A stretch of DNA of 20,520 nucleotides from JAZNQL01 sp045531205. Lineage in GTDB: Bacteria > Bacillota > Clostridia > UMGS1883 > UMGS1540. The notes beneath the pieces are model-generated. The model worked only from the letters and a program-made list of their open reading frames with translations. It was not told where the DNA came from and did no database searches. Shown here piece by piece: positions 1 through 6,918 of this stretch. Numbering within the stretch: position 1 is the first letter of the stretch; every line of letters starts with the position of its first letter. A program made the translations under genes and the position numbers. Where the stretch lies: contig JAZSDN010000025.1 in NCBI GenBank assembly GCA_045531205.1, forward strand, positions 1-20,520. The letters are read 5' to 3'.

Positions 1-69
1 GGCGCTGTTTGTATTATTATCTATTCTTTATTATTTCTTATCTATTTTTTAGCTTGAGAGGATATCACA

Positions 70-1233
70 ATGAAAAACAAATCAACGATAGTCTTTACAG
101 GTGACATCGGTTTTGACAGATATATGTACGGCAAGTGGAATGACGATGAGCTTATTTCGCCTGAAATTCTTGATTTTTTACACAGTGCGGACCATGTTGT
201 TGCAAATGTTGAGGGCCCTGTTGCGCCGATTGAGCAAAACACAACCAAAGACGGCGCAGCGCAGCTTTTGCACACAATCGACCCAGATGCCGTAAAAGTG
301 CTCAACAAAATGAATGCGGATATCTGGAATATCTGCAACAATCATATCATGGATGCCGGCGAATACGGCATGAAAAGCACTCTTGAAATCGCGAAAGAAA
401 ACAACGCAAAAACAATAGGCGCGGGCATGGATATACACGAGGCAAGGAAGCCGGTGATTCTTGACGAAGCGGGCGGCATAGGCATGTTTGGCGTGGGCTA
501 CCAGAGGGCATGCAGAAAAGCCGATGAAAACAAGCCGGGCTGTTACAGCTGGAGCGACCTTGACGAAATTCAAAACACCATAAACGAAATAAAAAAGACC
601 TGCCGTTGGTGCGTGGTTGTTGCTCATGCGGGCGAGGAATTCACTCCGCTTCCGTCACCCTACACCAGAGAACGCTATCATAAATATCTTGAAATGGGTG
701 CGGATATTGTTGTGGGGCATCATCCGCATGTGCCGATGAATTACGAAACCGTTGGCGACAAGGTGATTTTTTATTCGCTCGGTAATTTTATTTTTGATAC
801 CGATTATCAGCGTTCGCAGTTCAACACAGAGTTTGGTCTGCTCGTGAAGATTAATTTTACCGAAACGAGGTTTTCATGGGAACCCCTGGGACTTGAAATT
901 TTAAGAGATTCCGAACACATCGTAAAAACAGACCTTCCGAGAATATTTGTTGATGTTCAGGAAGAAGAATTCAATCTTCTTTCACCTCTTTCGGCAAAAA
1001 TGCACATTGCCGCAACAAAGCGTCAGATGACATATCTGAATCCGCAGCGGTTTAAGGATGCAACGGATGCACAATGGGCGGAGCATTTTGCAGAGCCGCT
1101 CCGTACGGGTCGTGTGCCGGGCGAAACGCTGGATTTCTTTATTCTTTGCCCCCTTGCCGAAAAGGCAGAAGCGGGAGAATGGAAAAAAAGCAAGCTTGAA
1201 GATGTTAAGCAATATATTTTGGAACAGATGTAA
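70..1233 (+). CDS. CapA-like metallophosphatase family protein, no signal peptide
   Basis: 387 residues. The first ~245 match the CapA/PgsA calcineurin-like metallophosphatase family: TGDIGFD at 10-16, ANVEGP at 45-50, CNNHIMD at 89-95, a histidine in AHAG at 185-188, GHHPH at 216-220 and SLGNFIFD at 236-243. These are the expected metal-ligand and active-site stretches of that fold. CapA proteins are linked to poly-gamma-glutamate or capsule formation, but their reaction is poorly defined. Unlike typical CapA, there is no N-terminal membrane anchor: the catalytic domain starts almost at residue 5, so this copy is probably cytoplasmic. About 140 further residues after the catalytic core match nothing I recognise. 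The start is set by a GAGAGG Shine-Dalgarno sequence at 56-61. The gene stands alone and ends at a strong hairpin, so it is not cotranscribed with spoVAD. The family is clear; the substrate is unknown. Confidence 0.85.
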   Translation: MKNKSTIVFTGDIGFDRYMYGKWNDDELISPEILDFLHSADHVVANVEGPVAPIEQNTTKDGAAQLLHTIDPDAVKVLNKMNADIWNICNNHIMDAGEYGMKSTLEIAKENNAKTIGAGMDIHEARKPVILDEAGGIGMFGVGYQRACRKADENKPGCYSWSDLDEIQNTINEIKKTCRWCVVVAHAGEEFTPLPSPYTRERYHKYLEMGADIVVGHHPHVPMNYETVGDKVIFYSLGNFIFDTDYQRSQFNTEFGLLVKINFTETRFSWEPLGLEILRDSEHIVKTDLPRIFVDVQEEEFNLLSPLSAKMHIAATKRQMTYLNPQRFKDATDAQWAEHFAEPLRTGRVPGETLDFFILCPLAEKAEAGEWKKSKLEDVKQYILEQM

Positions 1234-1235
1234 TT

Positions 1236-1277
1236 AAAAACAGACATGGCTGATTAACCTGCCATGTCTGTTTTTTT
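1236..1277 (+). terminator. Rho-independent terminator after the CapA-like gene
   Basis: A perfect 15-bp stem (1236-1250 pairs with 1261-1275) with a 10-nt loop is followed by a T run. The A-rich 5' flank means it may also terminate on the - strand. It separates the CapA-like gene from spoVAD. Confidence 0.9.
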
Positions 1278-1375
1278 GCAGCAAGCAAAAACATAGTTGC
1301 CGCGATAAGGCTGCATGAAACAGAAAAAGCGCGAATGTGCGTGAGATATTACATTTCAGATATATGGAATTATTG

Positions 1376-1382
1376 CATATTA
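1376..1382 (+). promoter_or_regulatory. possible sigma-G type -10 element upstream of spoVAD
   Basis: CATATTA fits the CATAHTA -10 consensus of forespore sigma factor G, which controls spoVA genes in Bacillus. It lies about 50 bases before the spoVAD start. I could not find a convincing -35 (gHATR) at the right spacing, so this is only suggestive. Bases 1278-1431 show no other feature. Confidence 0.2.
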
Positions 1383-1431
1383 ATCAAATCGGTGCAGATA
1401 ATAATGTTAAATTATGTTACGAGGTGATTAT

Positions 1432-2079
1432 ATGCCTGTCAGACAGGGAAGATACACCTTGCTTTTGCCGTCTGCGCCGAGGATAGAGGGCTATGCTGCG
1501 GTTGCGGGCAAAAAAGAGGGCGAGGGACCTCTCGGCGAGGAGTTTGATTATATCTACGCAGATGCATCTGCGGGAGAAAAATCTTGGGAAAAGGCTGAGA
1601 GCGTTATTCACCGCGATGCAGTTTCGCGCGCAATAAGCAAAGCGGGTATTTCCGCGCAGGATGCTGATGTTATTTTTGCCGGAGATTTGCTTGACCAATG
1701 CACCGGCACTACCTTCGGTATAAGAGAGCTCGGCATTCCGTTCGCGGGAATGTACGGCGCTTGTTCTACGATGGCTCTTTCCATGGCGGCGGCAGCCGTT
1801 TGCGTTGACAGCAGGATTGCCGATATTGCGGTTGCTTCCACATCGTCGCATTTCTGCTCTGCGGAAAAACAGTTTCGTATGCCTCTTGAATACGGCGGAC
1901 AGCGTACCCCTACAGCGCAATGGACAGTTACGGGAGCCGGAGCGGCGGTGGTAGGCAGACGCCAAGGCAAAGCCAAAATAGAGAAAGCAATCATCGGCAG
2001 AATTCAGGACTACGGCATCAAAGACCCCAATAATATGGGTGCGGCAATGGCACCCGAAAATGTTAAACTAACACCATAG
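1432..2079 (+). pseudogene. spoVAD: spoVAD, 5' part only (stage V sporulation protein AD), interrupted
   Basis: SpoVAD is a thiolase-fold protein that binds dipicolinic acid and helps move it into the forespore during sporulation. Recognisable stretches are GPLG at 32-35, KSWEKAE at 50-56, AGDLLDQ at 83-89, GACST at 109-113, ASTSSH at 135-140, QFRMPLEYGGQ at 147-157 and VTGAGAAVV at 166-174. The last is IKDPNNMGAAMAP, residues 196-208. The family normally runs to about 335-340 residues, but here homology ends at Pro208, then seven unrelated residues lead to TAG. Missing are the second TGDL-type motif and the C-terminal glycine/cysteine-rich region. The start at 1432 is chosen because GAGGTG at 1421-1426 is well spaced from it; the ATG at 1414 lies before that site. 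A recombinase gene follows directly, so an inserted element is the simplest cause. spoVAC and spoVAE are not adjacent here. Confidence 0.9.
2037..2062. other. putative attachment half-site junction inside spoVAD
   Basis: The conserved spoVAD codons stop at about 2055, and sequence unrelated to the family begins around 2056. Just left of the switch is a perfect inverted repeat, GGGTGC (2037-2042) and GCACCC (2050-2055), separated by 7 bases. Large serine recombinases act at short imperfect palindromes with a central 2-base crossover, so this is a reasonable place for the left junction of the element. The exact crossover cannot be fixed without the other junction or an uninterrupted relative. 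Confidence 0.45.
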
Positions 2080-2203
2080 GCACGGCAAATGCATTTTAAT
2101 ATCCGTTTTCTTTTCGTGTTTACAATAAGTCTTAGGAAAAGTATGGCATAAAAGGCTGATAAAAACCCAAAATATCTGTAAACAACGAATGGAGAGCGAT
2201 TTA

Positions 2204-2446
2204 ATGTTAAACAGCTTTGAACTTGAACAATGCCGTAAAGCGGAAATTATTTCTTGCGATGTGAATTCTTTGACAGATTTGAAAACCGTCAGCATTGATA
2301 CCCAAAAAACAGGAAATGAAAGAATCATAAGCTTTGTTGAGCAGGTAAAGAATCCGTATCTTTTTAAAGTGGGGGATACGGTTGTTAAAGTTGTTTACGG
2401 AAACGGAAAGGATATAACAAATGCGCTTGCAGACCTTATGCGTTAA
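2204..2446 (+). CDS. small recombinase-associated protein (DUF6870-like)
   Basis: 80 residues, no signal peptide or membrane segment. The middle has a pattern I recall from small proteins encoded in clostridial mobile elements (DUF6870-like): a D..TV.ID motif, then ERI..FVEQVKNPYLFK, then a V.GDTVVKV strand. Their function is unknown to me. The start at 2204 is preferred because GGAGAG at 2191-2196 precedes it by 7 bases; the ATG at 2189 overlaps that ribosome site. Only 18 bases separate it from the recombinase start, so the two are probably cotranscribed and it may act with or regulate the recombinase. The upstream 2080-2203 segment is AT-rich with only weak promoter-like hexamers. The family match is from memory and needs a profile search. 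Confidence 0.6.
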   Translation: MLNSFELEQCRKAEIISCDVNSLTDLKTVSIDTQKTGNERIISFVEQVKNPYLFKVGDTVVKVVYGNGKDITNALADLMR

Positions 2447-2464
2447 AAAGGAGACAGCATTGTT

Positions 2465-4162
2465 ATGGATAACAAAAAACACGCAGAACGCCGCGAATGG
2501 TCTGTGCAGGTGAACTCAACCTGGAGGGCTGCTTTATATATCAGATTATCCCGCGAGGACGGCGACAAAAAAGAAAGCTGTTCGGTCACTTCTCAGCGCG
2601 CAATCCTTAGGGAATACTTAAAAATTCATCCGGATATTGAGTTTTATGATTTCTATATTGATGATGGCTGGTCGGGAACAAGCTTTGACCGCCCCGATTT
2701 TAACCGAATGATGCAGGATATTTATTCGGGCAATGTGAACTGTGTAATAGTCAAGGATTTATCCCGATTCGGCAGAAATTATACCGACGCAGGCTACTAT
2801 CTGGATAATGTTTTTGTTCGTCTGAGAGTCAGATTTATTGCACTTAACAACGGCGTTGACACCTATTCAAACAGCATGAATGCCGCAACGCAGTGCATTT
2901 CGGTCGGTGTTACAAATGTTATCAACGAGAGTGTGGCTGCAACAACATCCGTAAATGTCAGAGGAACTCTCAATGCCAACAGAGAAGCAGGCAAATTTAT
3001 CGGTTCATTTGCAACATACGGATATATGAAAGACCCTGAGGACCGCAGCAAACTGATTATTGATGAAGAAGCGGCAGGAGTAGTAAGACTGATTTTTGAA
3101 AGGTTTCTTTCCGGTGAGAGCATACTCGGTATCACCAAAGACCTTAATGAAATGGGAATTCCGAATCCTTCAATGTATAAGCGGCTGAAAGGTTTTAATT
3201 ACAAGCATCCCACAGGCAAAATCAATGATGGGCTGTGGCCTGACAGTTCCGTTCGCCGTATATTGAAAAATGAAATGTATATCGGCAATATGGTGCAGGG
3301 CAAAAATACCACAATCAGTTATAAAATAAAGCAGTGCGTTGCCGTTCCCAAAGATGAATGGTATGTTGTTGAGGGCACGCACGAAGCAATAATTGAAAAG
3401 GATATGTTTGAGAGAGCGCAGGCTCTTTTTAACCGAAACACCCGAAAACCTCCGCAGGAAAAGGAGCTCAATCTGTTTGCAGGGCTTGTCCGCTGTGCAG
3501 ACTGCAACCGTGTAATGAATAAGAAAAGCAACAAGCACCCTTACGGAGAATATCACTATTACCGTTGTGTTACAAAACGAAGGATGAAAAAAGGCGGGTG
3601 CACCAACCATACAATCCGCATTGACAAGCTTGAAGAGGCGGTGCTTGTTTTTCTTCAGAAAATGGTTGCGGTTGCGGCTGAATATGATGATATTATTGAG
3701 CGAATAAATTCGAGCAATGAAAGAAAAAAGAAATCAGAGAGCCTTGAAAAATCGCTTATAACACAAACTAAAGAACGCGAAAAATGCACGCAGATGCTCA
3801 CGGAGCTTTATCCCGACTGGAAAAACGGAATAATTACTTGGGAGGAGTATGCTTCAATCAAAGAATCAATCCATGGCAAAATTAAAAAATTGGATGCATC
3901 AATCGAAACTCTTAAAGCTGCTGCAGATGAATACGAAAAGGGAGTTGACGGTGAAAACCGTTTTATCGCAAGCTTTAAAAAGCTTGGCACAATCGAAAAA
4001 CTCACAAGACCTGTTTTAACCGAGCTTATCGAAGAAATCCTTGTTCACGAGGGCGGAAATATCACCATTAATCTTAAATTCAGAGACGCCTTTGCCCGTG
4101 TAACGGAATATATAGAAATGAACAAGGATATTGCAGAAGATGCAGAAAAAAGACCTGCATAG
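2465..4162 (+). CDS. large serine recombinase (site-specific integrase/excisionase)
   Basis: 565 residues, usual size for this family, acting by double-strand cleavage at short att sites. The N-terminal resolvase domain spans about 22-135, with likely nucleophile Ser29 in YIRLSRED, a DDGWSGTSFDRPDF block at 66-79 and VKDLSRFGRN at 96-105. The Recombinase domain covers about 175-330 (IGSFATYGY at 179-187, then SSVRRILKNEMYIGN at 261-275). A zinc ribbon uses Cys344, Cys347, Cys368 and Cys379, followed by a charged coiled-coil region at about 400-490 typical of integrases that control directionality. The stretch before the Recombinase domain (about 150-172) departs from the common form of the family. 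AAAGGAG at 2447-2453 is the ribosome site. It sits just inside the left junction in spoVAD and is read in the same direction, and is followed by its own terminator. It most likely inserts and excises the element interrupting spoVAD. Family assignment is firm; target is inferred. Confidence 0.95.
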   Translation: MDNKKHAERREWSVQVNSTWRAALYIRLSREDGDKKESCSVTSQRAILREYLKIHPDIEFYDFYIDDGWSGTSFDRPDFNRMMQDIYSGNVNCVIVKDLSRFGRNYTDAGYYLDNVFVRLRVRFIALNNGVDTYSNSMNAATQCISVGVTNVINESVAATTSVNVRGTLNANREAGKFIGSFATYGYMKDPEDRSKLIIDEEAAGVVRLIFERFLSGESILGITKDLNEMGIPNPSMYKRLKGFNYKHPTGKINDGLWPDSSVRRILKNEMYIGNMVQGKNTTISYKIKQCVAVPKDEWYVVEGTHEAIIEKDMFERAQALFNRNTRKPPQEKELNLFAGLVRCADCNRVMNKKSNKHPYGEYHYYRCVTKRRMKKGGCTNHTIRIDKLEEAVLVFLQKMVAVAAEYDDIIERINSSNERKKKSESLEKSLITQTKEREKCTQMLTELYPDWKNGIITWEEYASIKESIHGKIKKLDASIETLKAAADEYEKGVDGENRFIASFKKLGTIEKLTRPVLTELIEEILVHEGGNITINLKFRDAFARVTEYIEMNKDIAEDAEKRPA

Positions 4163-4165
4163 CTG

Positions 4166-4205
4166 AATTGCATTGTTATCTTTACGGGTAATAATGCAAT
4201 TTTTT
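4166..4205 (+). terminator. Rho-independent terminator after the recombinase
   Basis: A perfect 9-bp stem (4166-4174 with 4193-4201), an 18-nt loop and a following T run. It begins 4 bases after the recombinase stop codon and isolates the recombinase unit from the LCP unit. Confidence 0.75.
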
Positions 4206-4230
4206 GCTGATTTCGGGTATAAAAACGATA

Positions 4231-4249
4231 AAGTTATTTTTAATAACTT
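4231..4249. repeat. short perfect inverted repeat upstream of the LCP promoter
   Basis: AAGTTATT (4231-4238) and AATAACTT (4242-4249) form a perfect 8-bp inverted repeat with a 3-base centre. It lies just upstream of the predicted promoter. It could be an operator, a weak second terminator or chance in AT-rich DNA. Confidence 0.35.
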
Positions 4250-4257
4250 GTTAATTG

Positions 4258-4286
4258 TTGTTTTTTTATTATTTATATGGTAAAAT
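4258..4286 (+). promoter_or_regulatory. predicted sigma-A type promoter with extended -10 for the LCP unit
   Basis: TTGTTT at 4258-4263, a 17-base gap, then TG-N-TAAAAT with the -10 at 4281-4286. Two overlapping TATAAT hexamers follow at 4286-4296 and could also serve. It is the only strong promoter-like site between the recombinase terminator and the LCP gene. Confidence 0.55.
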
Positions 4287-4327
4287 ATAATATAATAATT
4301 TAAATTTTTTCTTGGATGGGTGCTTTT

Positions 4328-5485
4328 ATGAAAAAGAAATCAAAGAAAAAGAGAATACTTGCAATACTCCTGCTGATTCCTTTTGTGCTTATAATCGGCA
4401 CGGTTGCGGGCATTGCATTACCTTTGATAATCAGTTATAACAACAATGCCTATGAAGATGTTGATATTGTTGAGAGAAGCGATGAATATGTTGTTCCCGA
4501 AAAAGACCCGCAGCCTGAAGAATGGGCAGATGTTACGCTCAGAGAAGAAGATGTCGGCAGGGATATAACAACAGGAGAAACCCTTGCAAACAGCGTAAAC
4601 AAGGGCGGAAGCAGCGGCCAGAAGGGTGACGGTCTTGACAGAAACGCGTCTTTCGGCAGAAATGAAAATGTAAAGAGTGTTTACGGAAAAACACCGATTT
4701 ATAAAGTGGAAAAGAAAGACCCGAATATTGAAAATATTCTTGTTCTCGGAACGGATTCACGAGATGTTACTAAGGAACGTGGCAGAAGCGATGCCATGAT
4801 TGTTGTTTCCTACAACAAAAAAACGGGTTCAATCAAAATGATTTCCATTCTCCGAGATTCGCTTGTTCCCATTGAAGGCAGAGGTTGGAACAGAATCAAT
4901 GCAGCCTATTCGTTTGACGGAGTAGGACTTGCCGTAAATACCGTAAACCAGCTTTTTGACTTGGATATTCAAAGATTTGTTGTTGTTGATTTCAACGGTG
5001 TCACCGATTTTATTGACAAGGCGGGCGGAGTAACAATCAGCCTTACACAGAAAGAGGTTGATTACATGACCAACTACAGCAGCGGCACGATAAAATACAA
5101 TGTCGGTCCGAATAATTTTAACGGTGACAGAGCGCTCATTTACATGAGAATCCGTAAGATAGACAGCGACTTCAAGCGTACCGAAAGGCAGAGAAAGGTT
5201 ATTGAAACTCTCGCAAAGAAGATAATTACCGAAAAGAGTCTTTCGGAGATATACGGCTTAACCGATTTCGCATTCGGACTTGTCAAAACAAATATCAGCC
5301 TTACTGAACTGACATCGGTTATAGGAAACATTGCAACGAATGCCTTGCAAAACGGTCTTGATATGGAATCGCATCATGTGCCATTCAGCGATGCCTATAC
5401 CTATAAGTATTATAACGGCATGGCGATTGTTTCGTTTGATATCAATGATGCCGCAAGAAGAGTGAATAAAATAATTTACGGATAA
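4328..5485 (+). CDS. LytR-CpsA-Psr (LCP) family cell-wall polymer ligase
   Basis: 385 residues. A lysine-rich start and one membrane helix at about 10-36 place the rest outside the cell. A polar linker to about 130 carries a Gly/Ser-rich patch near 92-102. The LCP domain covers about 135-305: VLGTDSR at 139-145, RSDAMIVV at 153-160, ISILRDS at 172-178, RINAAY at 189-194, a FVVVDFNGV block at 217-225 and a DFKRTERQRKV block at 281-291. These contain the usual pyrophosphate and polyprenyl-binding Arg/Asp residues. LCP enzymes transfer polyprenyl-linked glycopolymers onto peptidoglycan. Here it likely anchors the polymer made and exported by the facing - strand operon. The start at 4328 is preferred to the ATG at 4316, since GGATGG at 4314-4319 can serve as its ribosome site. 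Stop is 9 bases before the next gene. Confidence 0.92.
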   Translation: MKKKSKKKRILAILLLIPFVLIIGTVAGIALPLIISYNNNAYEDVDIVERSDEYVVPEKDPQPEEWADVTLREEDVGRDITTGETLANSVNKGGSSGQKGDGLDRNASFGRNENVKSVYGKTPIYKVEKKDPNIENILVLGTDSRDVTKERGRSDAMIVVSYNKKTGSIKMISILRDSLVPIEGRGWNRINAAYSFDGVGLAVNTVNQLFDLDIQRFVVVDFNGVTDFIDKAGGVTISLTQKEVDYMTNYSSGTIKYNVGPNNFNGDRALIYMRIRKIDSDFKRTERQRKVIETLAKKIITEKSLSEIYGLTDFAFGLVKTNISLTELTSVIGNIATNALQNGLDMESHHVPFSDAYTYKYYNGMAIVSFDINDAARRVNKIIYG

Positions 5486-5494
5486 GGTGAATTT

Positions 5495-6565
5495 ATGTTA
5501 GCTCAGAATGTTAATCTAAACGGAAAAACCGTTCTTGTTACGGGCGCGGCGGGTTTTATCGGCTCAAACCTTGTTATGGAGCTTCTGCGTACCGTGGATA
5601 ATATAAAAATAGTCGGCATAGACAATATGAACGATTATTACGATGTTTCAATCAAGAAGTACCGTCTGATGGAAATGGTCAATCTGGCAGCTCAAAAAAT
5701 AAAAAGCGAATTCATTTTTATCAAAGGCAATATTGCCGACAGGGGGCTTATCGACGAATGTTTTGAAAAATACGATTTTGATGTTGTTGTCAATCTCGCC
5801 GCTCAGGCGGGTGTGCGTTATTCAATCACAAATCCCGATGTTTATATAGAAAGCAATATTATAGGTTTTTATAATATTCTTGAGGCTTGCCGCAATCATC
5901 CCGTTGACCATCTTGTTTATGCTTCTTCATCAAGCGTTTACGGCTCGAACAAAAAAATTCCATACAGCACCGATGATAAGGTGGATAATCCCGTCAGCCT
6001 TTATGCGGCAACAAAGAAGAGCAACGAGCTTATGGCTCATTCCTATTCAAAGCTTTATAATATTCCCTCAACGGGTCTTCGCTTTTTTACCGTTTACGGA
6101 CCTGCGGGCAGACCGGATATGGCCTATTTTGGCTTCACAAACAAGCTCAGGGCAGGGGATAACATTCAGATTTTTAACTTCGGCAACTGCAAGAGAGATT
6201 TCACCTTTGTTGGCGATATTGTAGAGGGCGTAAAGCGTGTTATGCAGAGCGCACCCGAAAAGGAAACCGGCGAGGACGGGCTTCCTATTCCGCCTTACAG
6301 AGTTTATAATATAGGAAATAACAGTCCCGAAAACCTTCTCGATTTTGTTGATATTCTTCAGCAGGAGCTTATTCGTGCAGAGGTGTTACCCGCCGATTAT
6401 GATTTTGAGGCTCATAAACAGCTTGTTCCCATGCAGGTCGGCGATGTGCCTGTTACATACGCAGATACATCTGCACTTGAAAAAGATTTCGGGTTCAAAC
6501 CGTCAACATCCCTTCGTGACGGTCTTCGCAAATTTGCAGAGTGGTATAAAGAATTTTATATGTGA
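5495..6565 (+). CDS. NAD-dependent sugar epimerase, UDP-glucuronate 4-epimerase type
   Basis: 356 residues, one extended SDR domain filling the protein. The NAD-binding loop is GAAGFIG at 17-23, the NLAAQAGVRYS block is at 100-110, SSSSVYG is at 144-150 and the catalytic Tyr170/Lys174 pair lies in YAATK. The region around NMNDYYD (44-50), together with AGVRYS and TVYGPAGRPDMA (199-210), is typical of UDP-glucuronate 4-epimerases, which interconvert UDP-GlcA and UDP-GalA in the cytoplasm. Related UDP-glucose 4-epimerases or dTDP-glucose dehydratases are less likely but not excluded. It would supply a uronic acid donor to the polysaccharide. GGTG at 5486-5489 region (in TAAGGTGAATTT) gives the ribosome site right after the LCP stop. 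Expected partner UDP-glucose dehydrogenase is not in the window. Confidence 0.85.
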   Translation: MLAQNVNLNGKTVLVTGAAGFIGSNLVMELLRTVDNIKIVGIDNMNDYYDVSIKKYRLMEMVNLAAQKIKSEFIFIKGNIADRGLIDECFEKYDFDVVVNLAAQAGVRYSITNPDVYIESNIIGFYNILEACRNHPVDHLVYASSSSVYGSNKKIPYSTDDKVDNPVSLYAATKKSNELMAHSYSKLYNIPSTGLRFFTVYGPAGRPDMAYFGFTNKLRAGDNIQIFNFGNCKRDFTFVGDIVEGVKRVMQSAPEKETGEDGLPIPPYRVYNIGNNSPENLLDFVDILQQELIRAEVLPADYDFEAHKQLVPMQVGDVPVTYADTSALEKDFGFKPSTSLRDGLRKFAEWYKEFYM

Positions 6566-6574
6566 GGTTTGATT

Positions 6575-6847
6575 ATGGATAATAAAAAATTCAGTATAAA
6601 GCAGGGGTATGTTGCCAGAGAAATTGCGGGGGAGTATATAGCAGTGCCGGTTGATTCCTCATGCGGAACGAATATTGTTATTTTGAATCCCGCAAGCAAA
6701 TTCCTTTGGGATGAGCTTTCAACAGAGAGAAGCTTTGATGAACTTCTTGATGCACTTCTTAAGAATTACGATGTTTCGAAAGAAGAGGCAGAAACAGATT
6801 TAAAAGAATTCCTTATGCAGCTTATTGAAAACGGATTACTGAAATAA
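6575..6847 (+). CDS. PqqD-like small protein
   Basis: 90 residues. The fold pattern is that of PqqD / RiPP recognition-element proteins: a short beta-rich N-terminal half (YVAREIAGEYIAVP), then ILNPASKFLWDEL at about 43-55, and a C-terminal helical part with a final LIENGLL. In RiPP systems such domains bind a peptide leader, but no precursor peptide, radical SAM enzyme or cyclase is present here. PqqD-like proteins are also found in polysaccharide loci beside PF14907 nucleotidyltransferases, and one is encoded on the other strand at 7663-8886, so a role there is likelier. GAGGT at 6564-6568 overlaps the epimerase stop and decides the ATG at 6575 over an in-frame TTG at 6569. The gene closes the + strand unit. 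Confidence 0.8.
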   Translation: MDNKKFSIKQGYVAREIAGEYIAVPVDSSCGTNIVILNPASKFLWDELSTERSFDELLDALLKNYDVSKEEAETDLKEFLMQLIENGLLK

Positions 6848-6892
6848 AAAAAGACTACAAATCAGTCAAAAAGGCAGATTTGTAGTCTTTTT
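6848..6892. terminator. bidirectional Rho-independent terminator between convergent units
   Basis: A perfect 16-bp stem (6848-6863 with 6877-6892) around a 13-base loop, with A residues at the 5' edge and T residues at the 3' edge. It can therefore end both the + strand LCP-epimerase-PqqD unit and the long - strand operon. Confidence 0.92.
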
Positions 6893-6918
6893 GTTTGAGC
6901 AGAAAAAGAATAATTATT

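Noticed and set aside
1..69. AT-rich leader as a riboswitch or attenuator.
   Set aside because: It has no stable hairpin or conserved motif that I can see, only a ribosome site at 56-61.
178..627. 149-codon open frame antisense to the CapA-like gene.
   Set aside because: It is a shadow of a conserved coding frame; its translation has no family features.
1414..1431. Earlier ATG for spoVAD adding six residues.
   Set aside because: It precedes the good GAGGTG ribosome site at 1421-1426, and family members begin near the later start.
2080..4315. Recombinase unit as a small self-contained insertion with spoVAD resuming just after it.
   Set aside because: The bases after 4162 hold a terminator and promoter and then LCP, with no SpoVAD C-terminal motifs in any frame I read.
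4316..4323. ATGGGTGC repeats eight bases of the spoVAD junction (2035-2042 region) and could mark a right attachment site 2.3 kb away.
   Set aside because: Too short to exceed chance, and no spoVAD 3' coding sequence follows it; the bases read directly into the LCP ribosome site.
6575..6847. PqqD-like protein as part of a lasso peptide or other RiPP cluster.
   Set aside because: No precursor peptide, B1/B2 protease, cyclase or radical SAM gene is present in the window.
6848..6892. Long hairpin as an attachment site or transposon end.
   Set aside because: Its position between convergent genes, A/T flanks and short loop fit a bidirectional terminator.
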